A stretch of 64,000 nucleotides of DNA from Zygnema cylindricum (GCA_037447655.1 JBBHKE010000493.1:21681-85680), one strand, 5' to 3'; shown: positions 1-10,617, numbered from the stretch's first letter. Notes: generated from the sequence alone by a model not told the origin. Program-made: numbers and translations.

Positions 1-504
1 ATTAGGAAGACCCCTCGTTAGCAAAGCAGCCTGCTGAAACTGAGGAAAAGATCCGCCTGCACAAGCATGAGAATCTATTAGTATTCAAAATTTATTACAA
101 TATTCTGCCATTGTGCCACTCGTGTATTTGTAGTCCCAAATTCGTCCAGCCAAAAATAGTTCTTCTTGAACATTAGCCTTTTCAAAATCATCCTTGAGAG
201 ATTTCCAGATATCGATCGCCTTTTTCATTTTTATCCGTGACATAGCGAATTCTTCCGAAATACAGAATTTCAAAATTGACCAAGCTTGCGAATTTTTCTT
301 TGACCAAGACGAATCTGATTCCGCTAATGAACCATCCAAAATGTCCAACAGATTAACTTTTTCAAAGTGTGTTTCCACCATATCCGCCCAATATGCGTAT
401 TTTTCTCCCGAGAAAATAGGAATTCTTGATGACAGGCACATAATCTGTTGTTCTGCGACCACTGTAGCAGGTGGAGCATCAGCACTAGTAGTGGAAGTAG
501 ACAT
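1..504 (-). pseudogene. RLC-C copia gag, N-terminal part, with a nonsense mutation
   Basis: This is the capsid-like Gag start of a Ty1/copia retrotransposon. The frame opens at 504 (MSTSTTSADAPP...) and shows the Gag pattern IPIFSGEKYAYWADMVETHF, then a tryptophan-rich helical stretch (AIDIWKSLKDDFEKAN). It stops at 85 after YCNKF. The same frame continues past that TGA to the window edge. The plus-strand relative at 10559-11255 has CGA at this place, so the stop looks like a CpG transition. The start codon lies inside the LTR (446-1424), and the frame crosses the primer site at 435-445. The zinc knuckle and pol lie outside the window. Family assignment is firm; activity is excluded by the stop unless it is read through. 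Confidence 0.8.
435..445 (-). other. RLC-C primer binding site, half-tRNA iMet type (degenerate)
   Basis: Directly after the LTR end the minus strand reads GATTATGTGCC. The complement of the plant initiator tRNA-Met anticodon arm is GGTTATGGGCC, so 9 of 11 positions match. The plus-strand RLC-C copy has GGTTATCGG at the same place (10618). The two copies have decayed differently from what looks like the same half-tRNA site. Confidence 0.6.
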
Positions 505-1424
505 AATCTCACTTCATAGAAGCTTATCAAGAATCCTTTCAAACAGCTGTTTTCTACAGCTCACCAAATCTGGCACAATGAAACAAACTACTTTAAACTA
601 TACCACAGTATAGAATATCACAAAGACTGACAACTCCCAAAGTTTTAGCTCACTTGATCCAACATACACCAAGATATGCAACTCAGAAGTTTCCCAGAAA
701 CAATCTGCATATTACACAGTCTGGAAGTCTGGATACATAAAATGTTCAACGTCCTAAGTCTTATACTCTTCACTCAGTTGTCCTACTACATAGTGCTCTA
801 CCGCTGATAAAAGTGTTCCTAAAAGATACGTCCAAAAGAACTAAAGTGCCACTAAGGTCTTAGTGCTCCTGATCACGCTAAAACTAATGTATCACTGTAC
901 AATCAATATTTACTGAGAATCCTATACAGGTGATTTGTTCAAATACTTCTCGCCTGGCTTTAGTGACAATTGATTGGGTACGTCCATCCGGCTGTTGCAG
1001 AACATCTGTTAGCGAGTCATTTAATTATTCTCTTATGAATCTCGTCCGTTGACTCGATCCATATCAACCGTAGCAGCGCAGTCCAAATCATGATCACATT
1101 CAAATATCTGCGGTTTCGTAGCAGCTACCGTGTCCCATACCAAAAACAGCCGCAACTGCGTTTGTCTTGTTCCGTAGCAACGGCGTTGTCTGTACCAAAA
1201 TATCAGCAGTTGCGTTTGTCCCATTGCGTCGTAGGCGGCGTTCGTCCGTACAGACCATATCAAAAAATAACCGCAGCTGCGCTTGTTCCACCTGCGTCGC
1301 AGCTGCGTTGTCGGTACCATTCAAAAACCAAAAATGTGTTTCAAGTGATCACGCGTGTCACTATAGATCTATTTTTCCGCCATCCTATAAATTTGTTGAG
1401 ACGTAAAGCTTTCCAAAAACAACA
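446..1424 (-). mobile_element. RLC-C LTR (5' LTR of the left-edge copia element)
   Basis: Read on the minus strand, the LTR opens TGTTGTTTTTGGAAAGC at 1424 and closes ...GAACAACA at 446, giving TGTTG/CAACA ends over 979 bp. A TATA-like CTATAAAT occurs near 1385 on the plus strand. Three to four imperfect ~60-bp repeats rich in GTAGCAGC and GCAACTGCG lie at about 1100-1330 and may be enhancer-like. The 505-780 part aligns clearly with 10270-10560 in the opposite orientation, which defines the family. The right flank is satellite A (aacaaacactttt). The second LTR is outside the window, so no target duplication can be tested. Confidence 0.75.
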
Positions 1425-2297
1425 AACAAACACTTTTTATCGTTAGCGCTCACAAAAGTAGTTAAAATAAACTCTCAACTATTTATAAATCAAATTTGTG
1501 TTTACGCTAATAATATTTGTAGTAAAGAAAAACATTTATTATTATGCTCACAAAAACAATAAAAAAAACCCTCAACTATGTTTGCAACACAAAATTGTGT
1601 TTGCGTTAACAATAATTTCTTGTAAAGAACAATGTTTATTATTACTCTAACAAAAACTAAGAAAAAAATACCCTAAACTATATTTGTAACACAAATTTGT
1701 GTTTGCGTTAACAACAAAAATGTTAACGAACAAAGTTATCGTTAACAAACACAAAGAGAGTTAAGAAAAACTCTAAACCATGTTTCTATCACAAATTTGA
1801 GTTTGCGCTTACAAATATATTTGTGACAAACAACAATTATTTTTGCGCTCACAAAAATATGTAAAATAAACTCCGTACTTTGTTTGTAACACAACTTTGT
1901 GTTTGCGCTAACAACAATATTGGTAACAAACACTTTATATAGTTAGTGCTCTCAAAAAAAGTTCAAATTAACTCTCAACCATGTTTATAACTCAAATTTG
2001 TGTTTGCACTAACAATAATTTCTTGTAACGAACGACGTGTATAATTACTTAAATAAAAACTTAAGAAAAAACCCTAAACTATGTTTGCAACACAAAATTG
2101 TGTTTGCTTTAACAACAAAAATATTAAAGAACAAGTGTATTATTAACGCACACAACAAGAGTTAAGAAAAACTCCAAACCATGTTTCAATCACAAATTTG
2201 AGTTTGCGCTAACAAACTTATTTGTACCAAACAATGTTTATTGCTCGCTCTCACAAAAAGAGGTAAAATATACTCCGAAACCATGTTTGTAACACAA
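1425..2297. repeat. Satellite A, diverged fragment
   Basis: AT-rich tandem DNA built from the ~100-bp half-units of the main satellite A array: ccatgtttctaacacaaat, gtttgcgctaacaa, tcacaaaaagaggtaaaa, and caaacactttatattgttaa. Copies are more diverged here than at 11.8-16.9 kb. The left edge is the RLC-C LTR. The right edge at about 2297 is the truncated end of an RLC-A internal region. Short open frames in it follow the repeat and are not genes. Confidence 0.85.
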
Positions 2298-3931
2298 TCA
2301 TCCATCATTTCATTATCCCCTAACTGAATGCCATCTACTACCCCAAGTTTTTTCATTTCCCTTAACCTATCAAAATGCACATGCCCCAACCGCTTATGCC
2401 AAATCATCATCTTAGGAACACCAACATAGTAAGCATTCTTCTTTTCATTACTCAGGTTAAGCCTAAACATTCCTTGGCTACCCTTATCTGCTGTGAAGTA
2501 AACTTCATCCCCATACTTAGCTGTAAAGACTCCCTTTCTAGTGAAGGTATCAAACTCTTTGTCATCTAACACAGACGTAGAGACAAGATTTTTACTCAGC
2601 TGAGGAATGTAAAGTACATCTGAGAATGTAAGTATAGAAGTCTTACCCTCCACTAAGACTTTCAGATCTACTGATCCCACTAGATCTGTAGTAACCACTC
2701 TCCCATCCCCATACTCTATCTCTACAGTAGGAATCTTTCTTAACTTAGTGAAGAGTTCTTTATCACGACACATATGCATGGATGCACCTGAGTCGATGAT
2801 CCATCCTTCCTGTGGAGCTTCCTGGATTGCTCCAAGGGCACACTTCTGCCTTCGAGGAATCTCCTTCTCCTACAGACTCTCGTCAAGAAGAAGCTCCCCA
2901 TCCTTCTCAGAGGACTCATCCTCGGTTTCTCTTGACACTTTTGTAACCACAAGTGCCTTTTTCTTCCCTCCAGAAGAACCCCCTCCACAGTTCTCTTGGA
3001 GCCTCAGCTCTGATAGCTTGACACAATCTGCAATAAAGTGTCCCAGCTTTTTGCAATAATGACAAAGACCCTTTGGGAGCCTTTGTCCCCCAGAATGATC
3101 TTTTTCCCCTCTATAAAGTTTCTTCGGGTCCTTCCCCCATCGGTCCCCTCCTGCTGCTAGAGCTTGAATGCTCTTTCCTCCTCGCCTAATCTCCATTGTG
3201 TTTTCCTGCACAAGTATCATCCTGCTACTATCATCTTGACTACTGTGTTCCATTTCTATGAACTATCAGGCATTCCCTGTACTCGGTACACTATGTTTTC
3301 GAACTCATCTGGTAATTTCATGATAAGGGTGTTAACTTTCATTTTCATTGTACCTGTCCACCCGGCACTTTCCATTTCCATATACAAACAAGAAAGATCA
3401 TTACAGTAATCTAACATCTTTCCTCCTTTGTAAGTGTAACTCACTAGCTTTTGCTCAACCAACTGGAGCTCCTGAATAGTTTCAGCTCTATAAATCTCCA
3501 CCAAACTCATCCACAACTCCTCGGCCTTGTATATGTGAAGATGAGGAGTGGCCAAACCTTGAGTGAGGTGCCTCAGAATGAAGTTCTTGGCAGCCATGTT
3601 TACATCCTCCCACATTTGAGTATTGTTCTCCACAGTCTTCACGGTCGCCGCTCCCGATACTGTGGCAAAAGGAGTGAGGTGTGTCTCCTTCCCTTTCCCC
3701 TTTTCGGACACACTGCTGTCCCCATCACTTGCCTCCTCCGCTGACAAAACCGTTGTTGGAGGAAACCTTACTCCCCCAAATCTTGGTGGAGTTCCCGAAG
3801 GTGGACGTTTCACTTGTCCACTGACGATACCCCAGTATCGTTTTTCACACAAAGCTCCCATCATCATGGCTTCCGAATAGATGAACCCAGATCCATTGAA
3901 GGTGGGCACCCTAGAGGGTGGGCCCATAACC
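2298..3931 (-). pseudogene. RLC-A internal region, copy B: gag, protease and start of integrase, truncated
   Basis: Second internal region of the RLC-A tandem, read leftwards from the LTR at 3932-4920. Gag opens inside that LTR at 3951 and runs to 3256 (231 codons); after a frame change, 3253-2870 carries the zinc knuckle CHYCKKLGHFIADC (CX2CX4HX4C). An in-frame TAG at 2870-2872 separates it from the aspartic protease (WIIDSG motif near 2800) and the pre-integrase zinc region (HKRLGHVHFDRL...). Sequence stops abruptly at 2298 in satellite A, so integrase core, RT, RNase H and the 3' LTR are missing. It is almost identical to copy A (offset about 5336 bp), but keeps gag open where copy A has a stop at 9039. 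Confidence 0.9.
3917..3931 (-). other. RLC-A primer binding site, copy B (half-tRNA iMet)
   Basis: The minus strand reads GGTTATGGGCCCACC immediately after the LTR end. This is the exact 15-nt complement of the plant initiator tRNA-Met anticodon stem-loop (GGTGGGCCCATAACC). It is the type of site used by Drosophila copia and yeast Ty5, which prime from a cleaved tRNA half. The tRNA sequence is from general knowledge; the match is read directly. Confidence 0.8.
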
Positions 3932-4920
3932 TGCAATTCTGTGTCCTCCATTGGACCACAAAATACAGGAAGCCTCTAGATAGTATTTAACTAACCCACT
4001 TTAAGCCACAACCACTGCTGCCCAAGAAGGCAAACTGACAATTTGAGTGCACCTCTGTGTAGCGTGGACTCCCTTGAGTCCGTAGCAAAAAGAATCACTG
4101 AAAACGGCCAACCAGCCGATAAGTTATGAGCCGGCAAAAATGCCAATTTATACAAGGCTCTCTGAGAGAGAGGTGTCTATCTACCAAAATTTCCTAAGTC
4201 CTAAATCTCTCTCACAACCCCTATCTACTAAAGTACGAACCAATCATATTACTGTAAAGTACAGAAAAGTACTACGGCCGATGTACTTTCTGTACGGCTG
4301 GTGTACAACAAGGCTACTGAGTGGACGCGTGTTATTTTTCCACTCGTTCGTATATTCTTCGGAATTCTCGCGACCGAATGTCATCCTTCCACGCGACGCC
4401 ACGTCATGCCACGTCCATAAAATCCAAAGTGACCATTTCGCGATCTCGACGATGACGTGCGCCGTCGAATTAAATTTGACATTAAATGTCGACCGTTTAA
4501 AACAAATGTTTGTTTCATTTGTTTCGTGCGAAATGACGTTCGCACTAAACTTTAACAGGTTCTATGTTCGTTTCGTCCATATTTCAGTGTAATACAATAG
4601 TTTAAATATGAATGAAACCCTATATCATCTAACGGACTTCTACGCCAGACTGGTTAGAGCTAACGGCTACGTTGCGCTATACCGGTCGGGGGTTCGAGTC
4701 CTGCCGGACTCAACCTTTTGTTAAGAGTGACGTAAGTCACTCTTTAGTCCTTCCTATCGAGCTGAGGCAACCAGGCTCCATCGCTCTCTCTCTCCTTCAG
4801 TGACTACAACAAGTATGGGGGAAAGAGAGAAGAGATGGAGGCAGGCTGCCATCATTTTCTATATATGTTTCCGCTAATTTATTTTAGACCTAGAAAATAC
4901 AAAAACTACTTATTTCAACA
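3932..4920 (-). mobile_element. RLC-A LTR, shared middle LTR of the tandem (989 bp)
   Basis: On the minus strand it starts TGTTGAAATAAGTAG at 4920, next to a polypurine tract, and ends ...AGAATTGCA at 3932, next to a primer site. It therefore serves as 3' LTR of copy A and 5' LTR of copy B. It is near-identical to 9268-10258. It contains clustered GTAC motifs (about 4255-4310) and an antisense tRNA-like block near 4645-4712. The last 20 nt of the LTR already code for the first Gag residues. Confidence 0.88.
4640..4712 (+). other. tRNA-like A/B-box block inside RLC-A LTR, antisense to the element
   Basis: The plus strand has an A-box-like ACTGGTTAGAGC and, about 40 nt later, GGTTCGAGTCC, which fits the B-box consensus GGTTCRANTCC fully. 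Both sit in an LTR whose own transcription runs on the minus strand. I could not fold an acceptor stem, so it is not a tRNA gene. The copy in the right LTR (about 9978-10050) keeps the B box, and RLC-B LTRs have a weaker GGATCAATTCC at the same place. Pol III use is an inference. Confidence 0.5.
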
Positions 4921-4933
4921 CTCCCCTTATTTT
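4921..4933 (-). other. RLC-A polypurine tract
   Basis: On the minus strand AAAATAAGGGGAG lies directly before the TGTTG start of the 3' LTR. This is the expected plus-strand primer position of a copia element and confirms the minus-strand orientation. RLC-B has the matching AAAAAAAGGGGAG at the same place. Confidence 0.8.
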
Positions 4934-4999
4934 CTAGTCTATTTTTAATTTTTCTTTTAATCCACATTTTTCCCTACAGTATTTTAACTTTGGTGAGGG

Positions 5000-6720
5000 C
5001 AGAGGTTTTGTCATCATGTGTGCTACCATTTTCTCATCAGATCTATGTACAAAACTCACTATTTTATTCTCAACTATTTCTCATACAAAACTTAATCTTA
5101 TGTCCATATGTTTAGCCTTAAAATGGTTTTTTGGATTGGCTGCAATTGCTATGGCCGCTTGATTATCACAAAACACTGCATGCACTCCCTCCTTCATATA
5201 CCCCAATTCTTGCAGGAAGGACTTGACCCACATCAACTCTTTCACAGCTGAACAAGAGGCCATGTATTCAGCCTCCATAGTGGACTGAGCAACCACCTTT
5301 TGTTGCTTACTGCTCCAACAGCATGCACCATCCCCAACATACAACACATACCCAGAAGTGTATCGTCTCATAGGTGCGTCCCCATAACTGGCATCACTCC
5401 AAGTAGTGATGTTAGTGTGCTCCCCTCCCAAGTGCAACCATAACTCTCTGGTTCCTACCACATATCTCATGACTCTCTTGGCTGCCTCCCAATCCCTCTT
5501 CCTAGGATCATTAAGACTCCTACTGATTACTCCAACTGCTTCCGGCCTGGTACAATTCATAAAATAGATTAAACTTCCTAAGACCTGTCTATAAGGGATA
5601 GTCTTCATAAACTCTCTCTCTTCTATACTCATTTGATCATCTAAGATCATCACTCCTCCTTCTACACTCCCATCACTTACTTTTTTCAAGTCCATGGGAG
5701 TGGTACAACTGTTAGCATTTTCCATCTGGAATTTCTCAAGCATATTACCTATTGTTTCTTTTTGAGTAAGTCTGATAATCTTCTTCCCCCAATCTCTCTC
5801 CATTTGAATCCCCAAAATATATTTTGCCTCCCCTAAATCCTTCATATGAAATATGCTTCTAAGATCTGTTTTTAACTTATTGATCTTTTCCAAGGATTTA
5901 CTCAACACAAGCAGATCATCCACATAAATTGCAATAAAAATGGCACCATTCTCATCTTCAAACATATAGATAGAATGGTCAGAGCTGATACGGATATATC
6001 CCAATCTGGTAAGAAACTCATCTAGTTTCTTATTCCACTGTCGGGGAGCCTGCTTTAGTCCATAGAAGAACTTTATGAGCCTGCAGACTTTGCTCTCTTC
6101 TCCTTCTTCCACGAACCCCTCGAGTTGTCTCATGAAAATTTCTTCCTCTAACTCACCATTGAGGAAAGCAGTCTTAATGTCCATCTGATGTATTTCCATG
6201 TCTTCCGCTACTACCAAACTGAGGAGAATCCTTATTGATGGGAACCGAACAACTGGAGCAAAGGTCTCCTCATAGTCAATCTCCTCTTTTTGGGTGAACC
6301 CTTTTGCTACCAATCGAGCCTTATATCTTTCAATGGTATTATTTGGGTTCAGTTTTAGTTTAAATACCCATTTACACCCAATAGGTTTTCTGTCTGGAGG
6401 ACAATCTTCTAGTTCCCAAGTATTTGCTTCCATGATAAAAGCCATCTCATCATTTATAGCTCTAATCCATCTTTTTTTCTCTGGACTACTCACTCCCTCC
6501 GAGTAAGACTGAGGCTCATCAGGGTGAGATAGCTTAGTTACCTTATGAGCGACTTGTTTTTCCTGTAATCTTTTGCTGCTCCTTCTTCCTCCCTCAAACT
6601 CCGAAGCAAGAATGGATAGAAGTCTTGGATTTCTTCTCACTGTTTCATCGGCTCCCCTGTCCATGGAAACCGGTTCTTGTCCCGCTTCTTCTATCTCCTC
6701 GAAGTCCATAGGAGTATGTG
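5000..6720 (-). pseudogene. RLC-A copy A reverse transcriptase and RNase H, nearly intact
   Basis: A 542-codon open stretch (6709-5081) holds the copia RT and RNase H. RT motifs are visible: KWVFKLKLN near 113, the first catalytic Asp in QMDIKTAFLNG (175-185), YGLKQAPRQW near 216, and the catalytic IYVDDLL at 261-267. RNase H shows SDASYGD (438-444), the Glu of STMEAEY (476-482) and CDNQAA (514-519), so catalytic residues remain. A TGA at 5081-5083 follows DIRLSFV, where an Arg codon is usual. The frame continues beyond it to about 5000 and would have added roughly 25 residues. A further TGA near 6738 separates this part from integrase upstream. Its 3' end abuts the polypurine tract and LTR. 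The whole polyprotein is broken, so no product is expected. Confidence 0.9.
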
Positions 6721-6736
6721 AGGTTTCCGGTGAGTC

Positions 6737-8205
6737 TCATGTATCTTGGATCTCCCTTGAATCTGTAATCATGGTGTCACCCATGTCCCTTTCGGGAACG
6801 ACCGAGTTCTCCTCACTTTCAGACTCAAATCTAATCCTAATCTTCTTTGTATATTTGAAGGGGTCAAATGACTTCCCTTCATCCATGACAACTAAGTGTT
6901 TGACCAGAATGATATCTTTCTTTGCCAAGTCATATACTGTATATCCCTTAACATCCTCATCATATCCCACAAAGTATCCTGGTTTTCCCTTAGCATCTAG
7001 TTTCCAGTTTTTCCTATCCGTGTCAAGACTGTAAACTTGGCTACCAAATACTTTAAGGTGTGAGATATCTGGTTTCCTTCCAACCCATCTCTCATAAGGT
7101 GTCACTCCCTTTACAGTTGAGGTAAGGACTCTATCCTTAATATAGTTGGCACGATTCATTGCTTCTGCCCAAAATCTCTTTCCTATTTTCTTGTCTGCCA
7201 ACATACTACGTACACTATCTCCTTGTGTTCGATTCAACCTCTCAGCTACCCCATTTTGTTATGAGTTATATGGTACAGTTTTCTGGTGCTGCACTTCCTC
7301 ATCTCTCAGATATTCCTCAAACTCGTTAGTGGTTTATTCCCCCCCATTATCACTTTTTATCCTGTTAATGGGGGTTTCATGCAACTTCTCACTCCAAGCT
7401 TTATATTCTTTGAAGTAAGTTGATGCTTCACACTTTTTTTTCAGAAAGTAGACTCTAGAGTATCTAGACCAGTCATCAGTTATTGTCATCATAAACCTCT
7501 TTCCTCCAACCAAAGGTACTTTTGCAGGCCCCAAATATCTGTGTGGACCAAATCTAACACTTTCTCACCTCTTTATGTGGCGGCTTTGGGAAATAGAAGT
7601 CTGTGAGCCTTACCTTGAGCACAACCACTACAATCATCCATCATTTCATTGTCCCCAAACTGAATGCCATCTACTACCCCAAGTTTTTTCATTTCCCTTA
7701 ACCTATCAAAATGCACATGCCCCAACCGCTTATGCCCAATGATCATCTTAGGAACACCAACAAAGTAAGCATTCTTCTTTTCATTACTCAGGTTAAGCCT
7801 AAACATTCCTTGGATACCCTTATCTGCTGTGAAGTAAACTTCATCCCCATACTTAGTTGTAAAGACTCCCTTTCGAGTGAAGGTATTAAACTCTTTGTCA
7901 TCTAACACAGACGTAGAGACAAGATTTTTACTCAGCTGAGGAATGTAAAGTACATCTGAGAATGTAAGTATAGAAGTCTTACCCTCCACTAAGACTTTCA
8001 GATCTATTGATCCCACTAGATCTGTAGTAACCACTCTCCCATCCCCATACTCTATCTCTACAGTAGGAATCTTTCTTAACTTAGTGAAGAGTTCTTTATC
8101 ACGACACATATGCATGGATGAACCTGAGTCGATGATCCATCCTTCCTGTGGAGCTTCCCGGATTGCTCCAAGGGCACACTTCTGCCTACGAGGAATCTCC
8201 TTCTC
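6737..8205 (-). pseudogene. RLC-A copy A protease and integrase, broken
   Basis: Begins after the in-frame TAG at 8206-8208 with an aspartic protease (WIIDSGSS near 8130), followed by the pre-integrase zinc motif (HKRLGHVHFDRL and CSGCAQGKAH near 7600-7720). Integrase core follows (FMMTITDDWSRYSRVYFL near 7480, then KSDNGGE with stop at 7334) and the core end (NGVAERLNRTQGDSVRSMLA near 7230). The C-terminal part to 6737 includes GKPGYFVGYDEDVKGYTVYD. Breaks seen: a stop at 7573, a one-base frame change near 7530, stops at 7334 and near 7259, and TGA at 6737. Most look like point changes. Order protease-integrase-RT fixes this as Ty1/copia rather than gypsy. Confidence 0.88.
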
Positions 8206-9287
8206 CTATAGACTCTCGTCAAGAAGAAGCTCCCCATCCTCCTCAGAGGACTCATCCTCGGTTTCTCTTGACACTTTTGTAACCACAAGTGCCTTTTTCT
8301 TCCCTCCAGAAGAACCCCCTCCACAGTTCTCTTGGAGCCTCAGCTCTGATAGCTTGACACAATCTGCAATAAAGTGTCCCAGCTTTTTGCAATAATGACA
8401 AAGACCCTTTGGGAGCCTTTGTCCCCCAGAATGATCTTTTTCCCCTCTATAAAGTTTCTTCGGGTCCTTCCCCCATCGGTCCCCTCCTGCTGCTAGAGCT
8501 TGAATGCTCTTTCCTCCTCGCCTAATCTCCATTGTGTTTTCCTGCACAAGTATCATCCTGCTACTATCATCTTGACTACTGTGTTCCATTTCTATGAACT
8601 ATCAGGCATTCCCTGTACTCGGTACACTATGTTTTCGAACTCATCTGGTAATTTCATGATAAGGGTGTTAACTTTCATTTTCATTGTACCTGTCCACCCG
8701 GCACTTTCCATTTCCATATACAAACAAGAAAGATCATTACAGTAATCTAACATCTTTCCTCCTTTGTAAGTGTAACTCACTAGCTTTTGCTCAACCAACT
8801 GGAGCTCCTGAATAGTTTCAGCTCTATAAATCTCCACCAAACTCATCCACAACTCCTCGGCCTTGTATATGTGAATATGAGGAGTGGCCAAACCTTGAGT
8901 GAGGTGCCTCAGAATGAAGTTCTTGGCAGCCATGTTTACATCCTCCCACATTTGAGTATTGTTCTCCACACTCTTCACGGTCGCCGCTCCCGATACTGTG
9001 GCAATAGGAGTGAGGTGTGTCTCCTTCCCTTTCCCATTTTAGGACACACTGCTGTCCCCATCACCTGCCTCCTCCGCTGACAAAACCGTTGTTGGAGGAA
9101 ACCTTACTCCCCCAAATCCTGGTGGAGTTCCCGAAGGTGGACGTTTCACTTCTCCACTGACAATACCCCAGTATCGTTTTTCACACAAAGCTCCCATCAT
9201 CATGGCTTCCGAATAGATGAACCCAGATCCATTGAAGGTGGGCACCCTAGAGGGTGGGCCCATAACCTGCAATTCTGTGTCCTCCAT
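8206..9287 (-). pseudogene. RLC-A copy A gag, broken
   Basis: Gag nucleocapsid and capsid region. The frame opens at 9287 (MEDTELQVMGPPSRVPTFNG), 20 nt inside the LTR, and crosses the primer site. It stops at 9039 where copy B codes Glu (GAA to TAA), resumes to 8592 (LVEIYRAETIQELQLVEQKL region) and changes frame at 8590. The part 8589-8206 carries the zinc knuckle CHYCKKLGHFIADC and an acidic end. The frame change at 8590 and the terminal TAG at 8206 are shared with copy B, so they predate the tandem duplication or belong to the normal expression strategy. The stop at 9039 is private to copy A. Confidence 0.88.
9253..9267 (-). other. RLC-A primer binding site, copy A (half-tRNA iMet)
   Basis: GGTTATGGGCCCACC on the minus strand, adjacent to the LTR end at 9268. 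It is a perfect 15-nt complement to the initiator tRNA-Met anticodon arm. The ATG inside it is the complement of the CAU anticodon and is in frame with gag (VMGPPSRV). Confidence 0.8.
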
Positions 9288-10258
9288 TGGACCACAAAAT
9301 ACAGGAAGCCTCTAGATAGTATTTGACTAACCCACTTTAAGCCACAACCACTGCTGCCCAAGAAGGCAAACTGACAATTTGAGTGCACCTCTGTGTAGCG
9401 TGGACTCCCTTGAGTCCGTAGCAAAAAGAATCACTGAAAACGGCCAACCAGCCGATAAGTTATGAGCCGGCAAAAATGCCAATTTATATAAGGCTCTCTA
9501 AGAGAGAGAGGTGTCTATCTACCAAAATTTCCTAAGTCCTAAATCTCTCTCACAACCCCTATCTACTAAAGTACGAACCAATCATATTACTGTAAAGTAC
9601 AGAAAAGTACTACGGCCGATGTACTTTCTGTACGGCTGGTGTACAACAAGGCTACTGAGTGGACGCGTGTTATTTTTCCACTCGTTCGTATATTCTTCGG
9701 AATTCTCGCGACCGAATGTCATCCTTCCACGCGACGCCACGTCATGCCACGTCCATAAAATCCAAAGTGACCATTTCGCGATCTCGACGATGACGTGCGC
9801 CGTCGAATTAAATTTGACATTAAATGTCGACCGTTTAAAACAAATGTCTGTTTCATTTGTTTCGTGCGAAATGACGTTCGCACTAAACTTTAACAGGTTC
9901 TATGTTCGTTTCGTCCATATTTCAGTGTAATACAATAGTTTAAATATGAATGAAACCCTATATCATCTAACGGACTTCTACGCCAGACTGGTTAGAGCTA
10001 ACGGCTACGCCGCCCCTACCGGTCGGGGGTTCGAGTCCTGCCAGACTCAACCTTTTGTTGAGAGTGACGTAAGTCACTCTTTAGTCCTTCCTATCGAGCT
10101 GAGGCAACCATGGCTCCATCGCTCTCTCTCTCCTTCAGTGACTACAACAAGTATGGGGGAAAGAGAGAAGAGATGGAGGCAGGCTGCCATCATTTTCTAT
10201 ATATGTTTCCGCTAATTTATTTTAGACCTAGAAAATACAAAAACTACTTATTTCAACA
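9268..10258 (-). mobile_element. RLC-A 5' LTR (991 bp)
   Basis: Outer LTR of the tandem: TGTTGAAATAAG at 10258 to ...GAATTGCA at 9268 on the minus strand. It differs from the middle LTR at only a small number of positions by eye, so the tandem is younger than the satellite decay around it. The right flank (tcaacggtac) is an RLC-C LTR that lost its first ~620 bp here. With the left end truncated, no target duplication can be scored. Confidence 0.88.
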
Positions 10259-10617
10259 TCAACGGTACAGCAAAATGAAGTAGGACAATTGAGTGTAGAG
10301 TATAAAACTTAGGATGTAGAACATTTTATGTATTCAGACTTCTAGACTGTGTAATTTCAGACTATTTTTGGGAAACTTCTGAGTTGCATATCTTCGTGTA
10401 TGTTAGATTATTAGGGGTGATACTTTGGGAGTTGTCAGTTCTTGTAATATTCTATACTGTGGTGTAGTTGTAAGCAGTGTGGATTTTTGTGTCAGATTTG
10501 ATGAGCTGTAAAATACAGCTGTTTGATAGGATTTTCGATAAGCTTCTGTAAGTAAATTATGTCCACTTCTACTACTGCTACTACTGCTCCACTTGCTCCA
10601 ATGGTTGTAGCACAACA
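10259..10617 (+). mobile_element. RLC-C LTR, 3' part only
   Basis: Plus-strand homologue of the minus-strand leader at 505-780: shared blocks include gacttctagactgtgtaat, gggaaacttctgagttgcat and acagctgtttgatagg. The LTR ends ...AGCACAACA at 10617, followed by GGTTATCGG, a decayed half-tRNA primer site. The first ~620 bp are gone at the RLC-A boundary. Confidence 0.7.

Noticed and set aside
4640-4712. A functional tRNA gene in the RLC-A LTR
   Set aside because: A and B boxes are visible, but no acceptor stem pairs and the T stem has mismatches. Both copies sit at the same place in LTRs, so it is part of the element.
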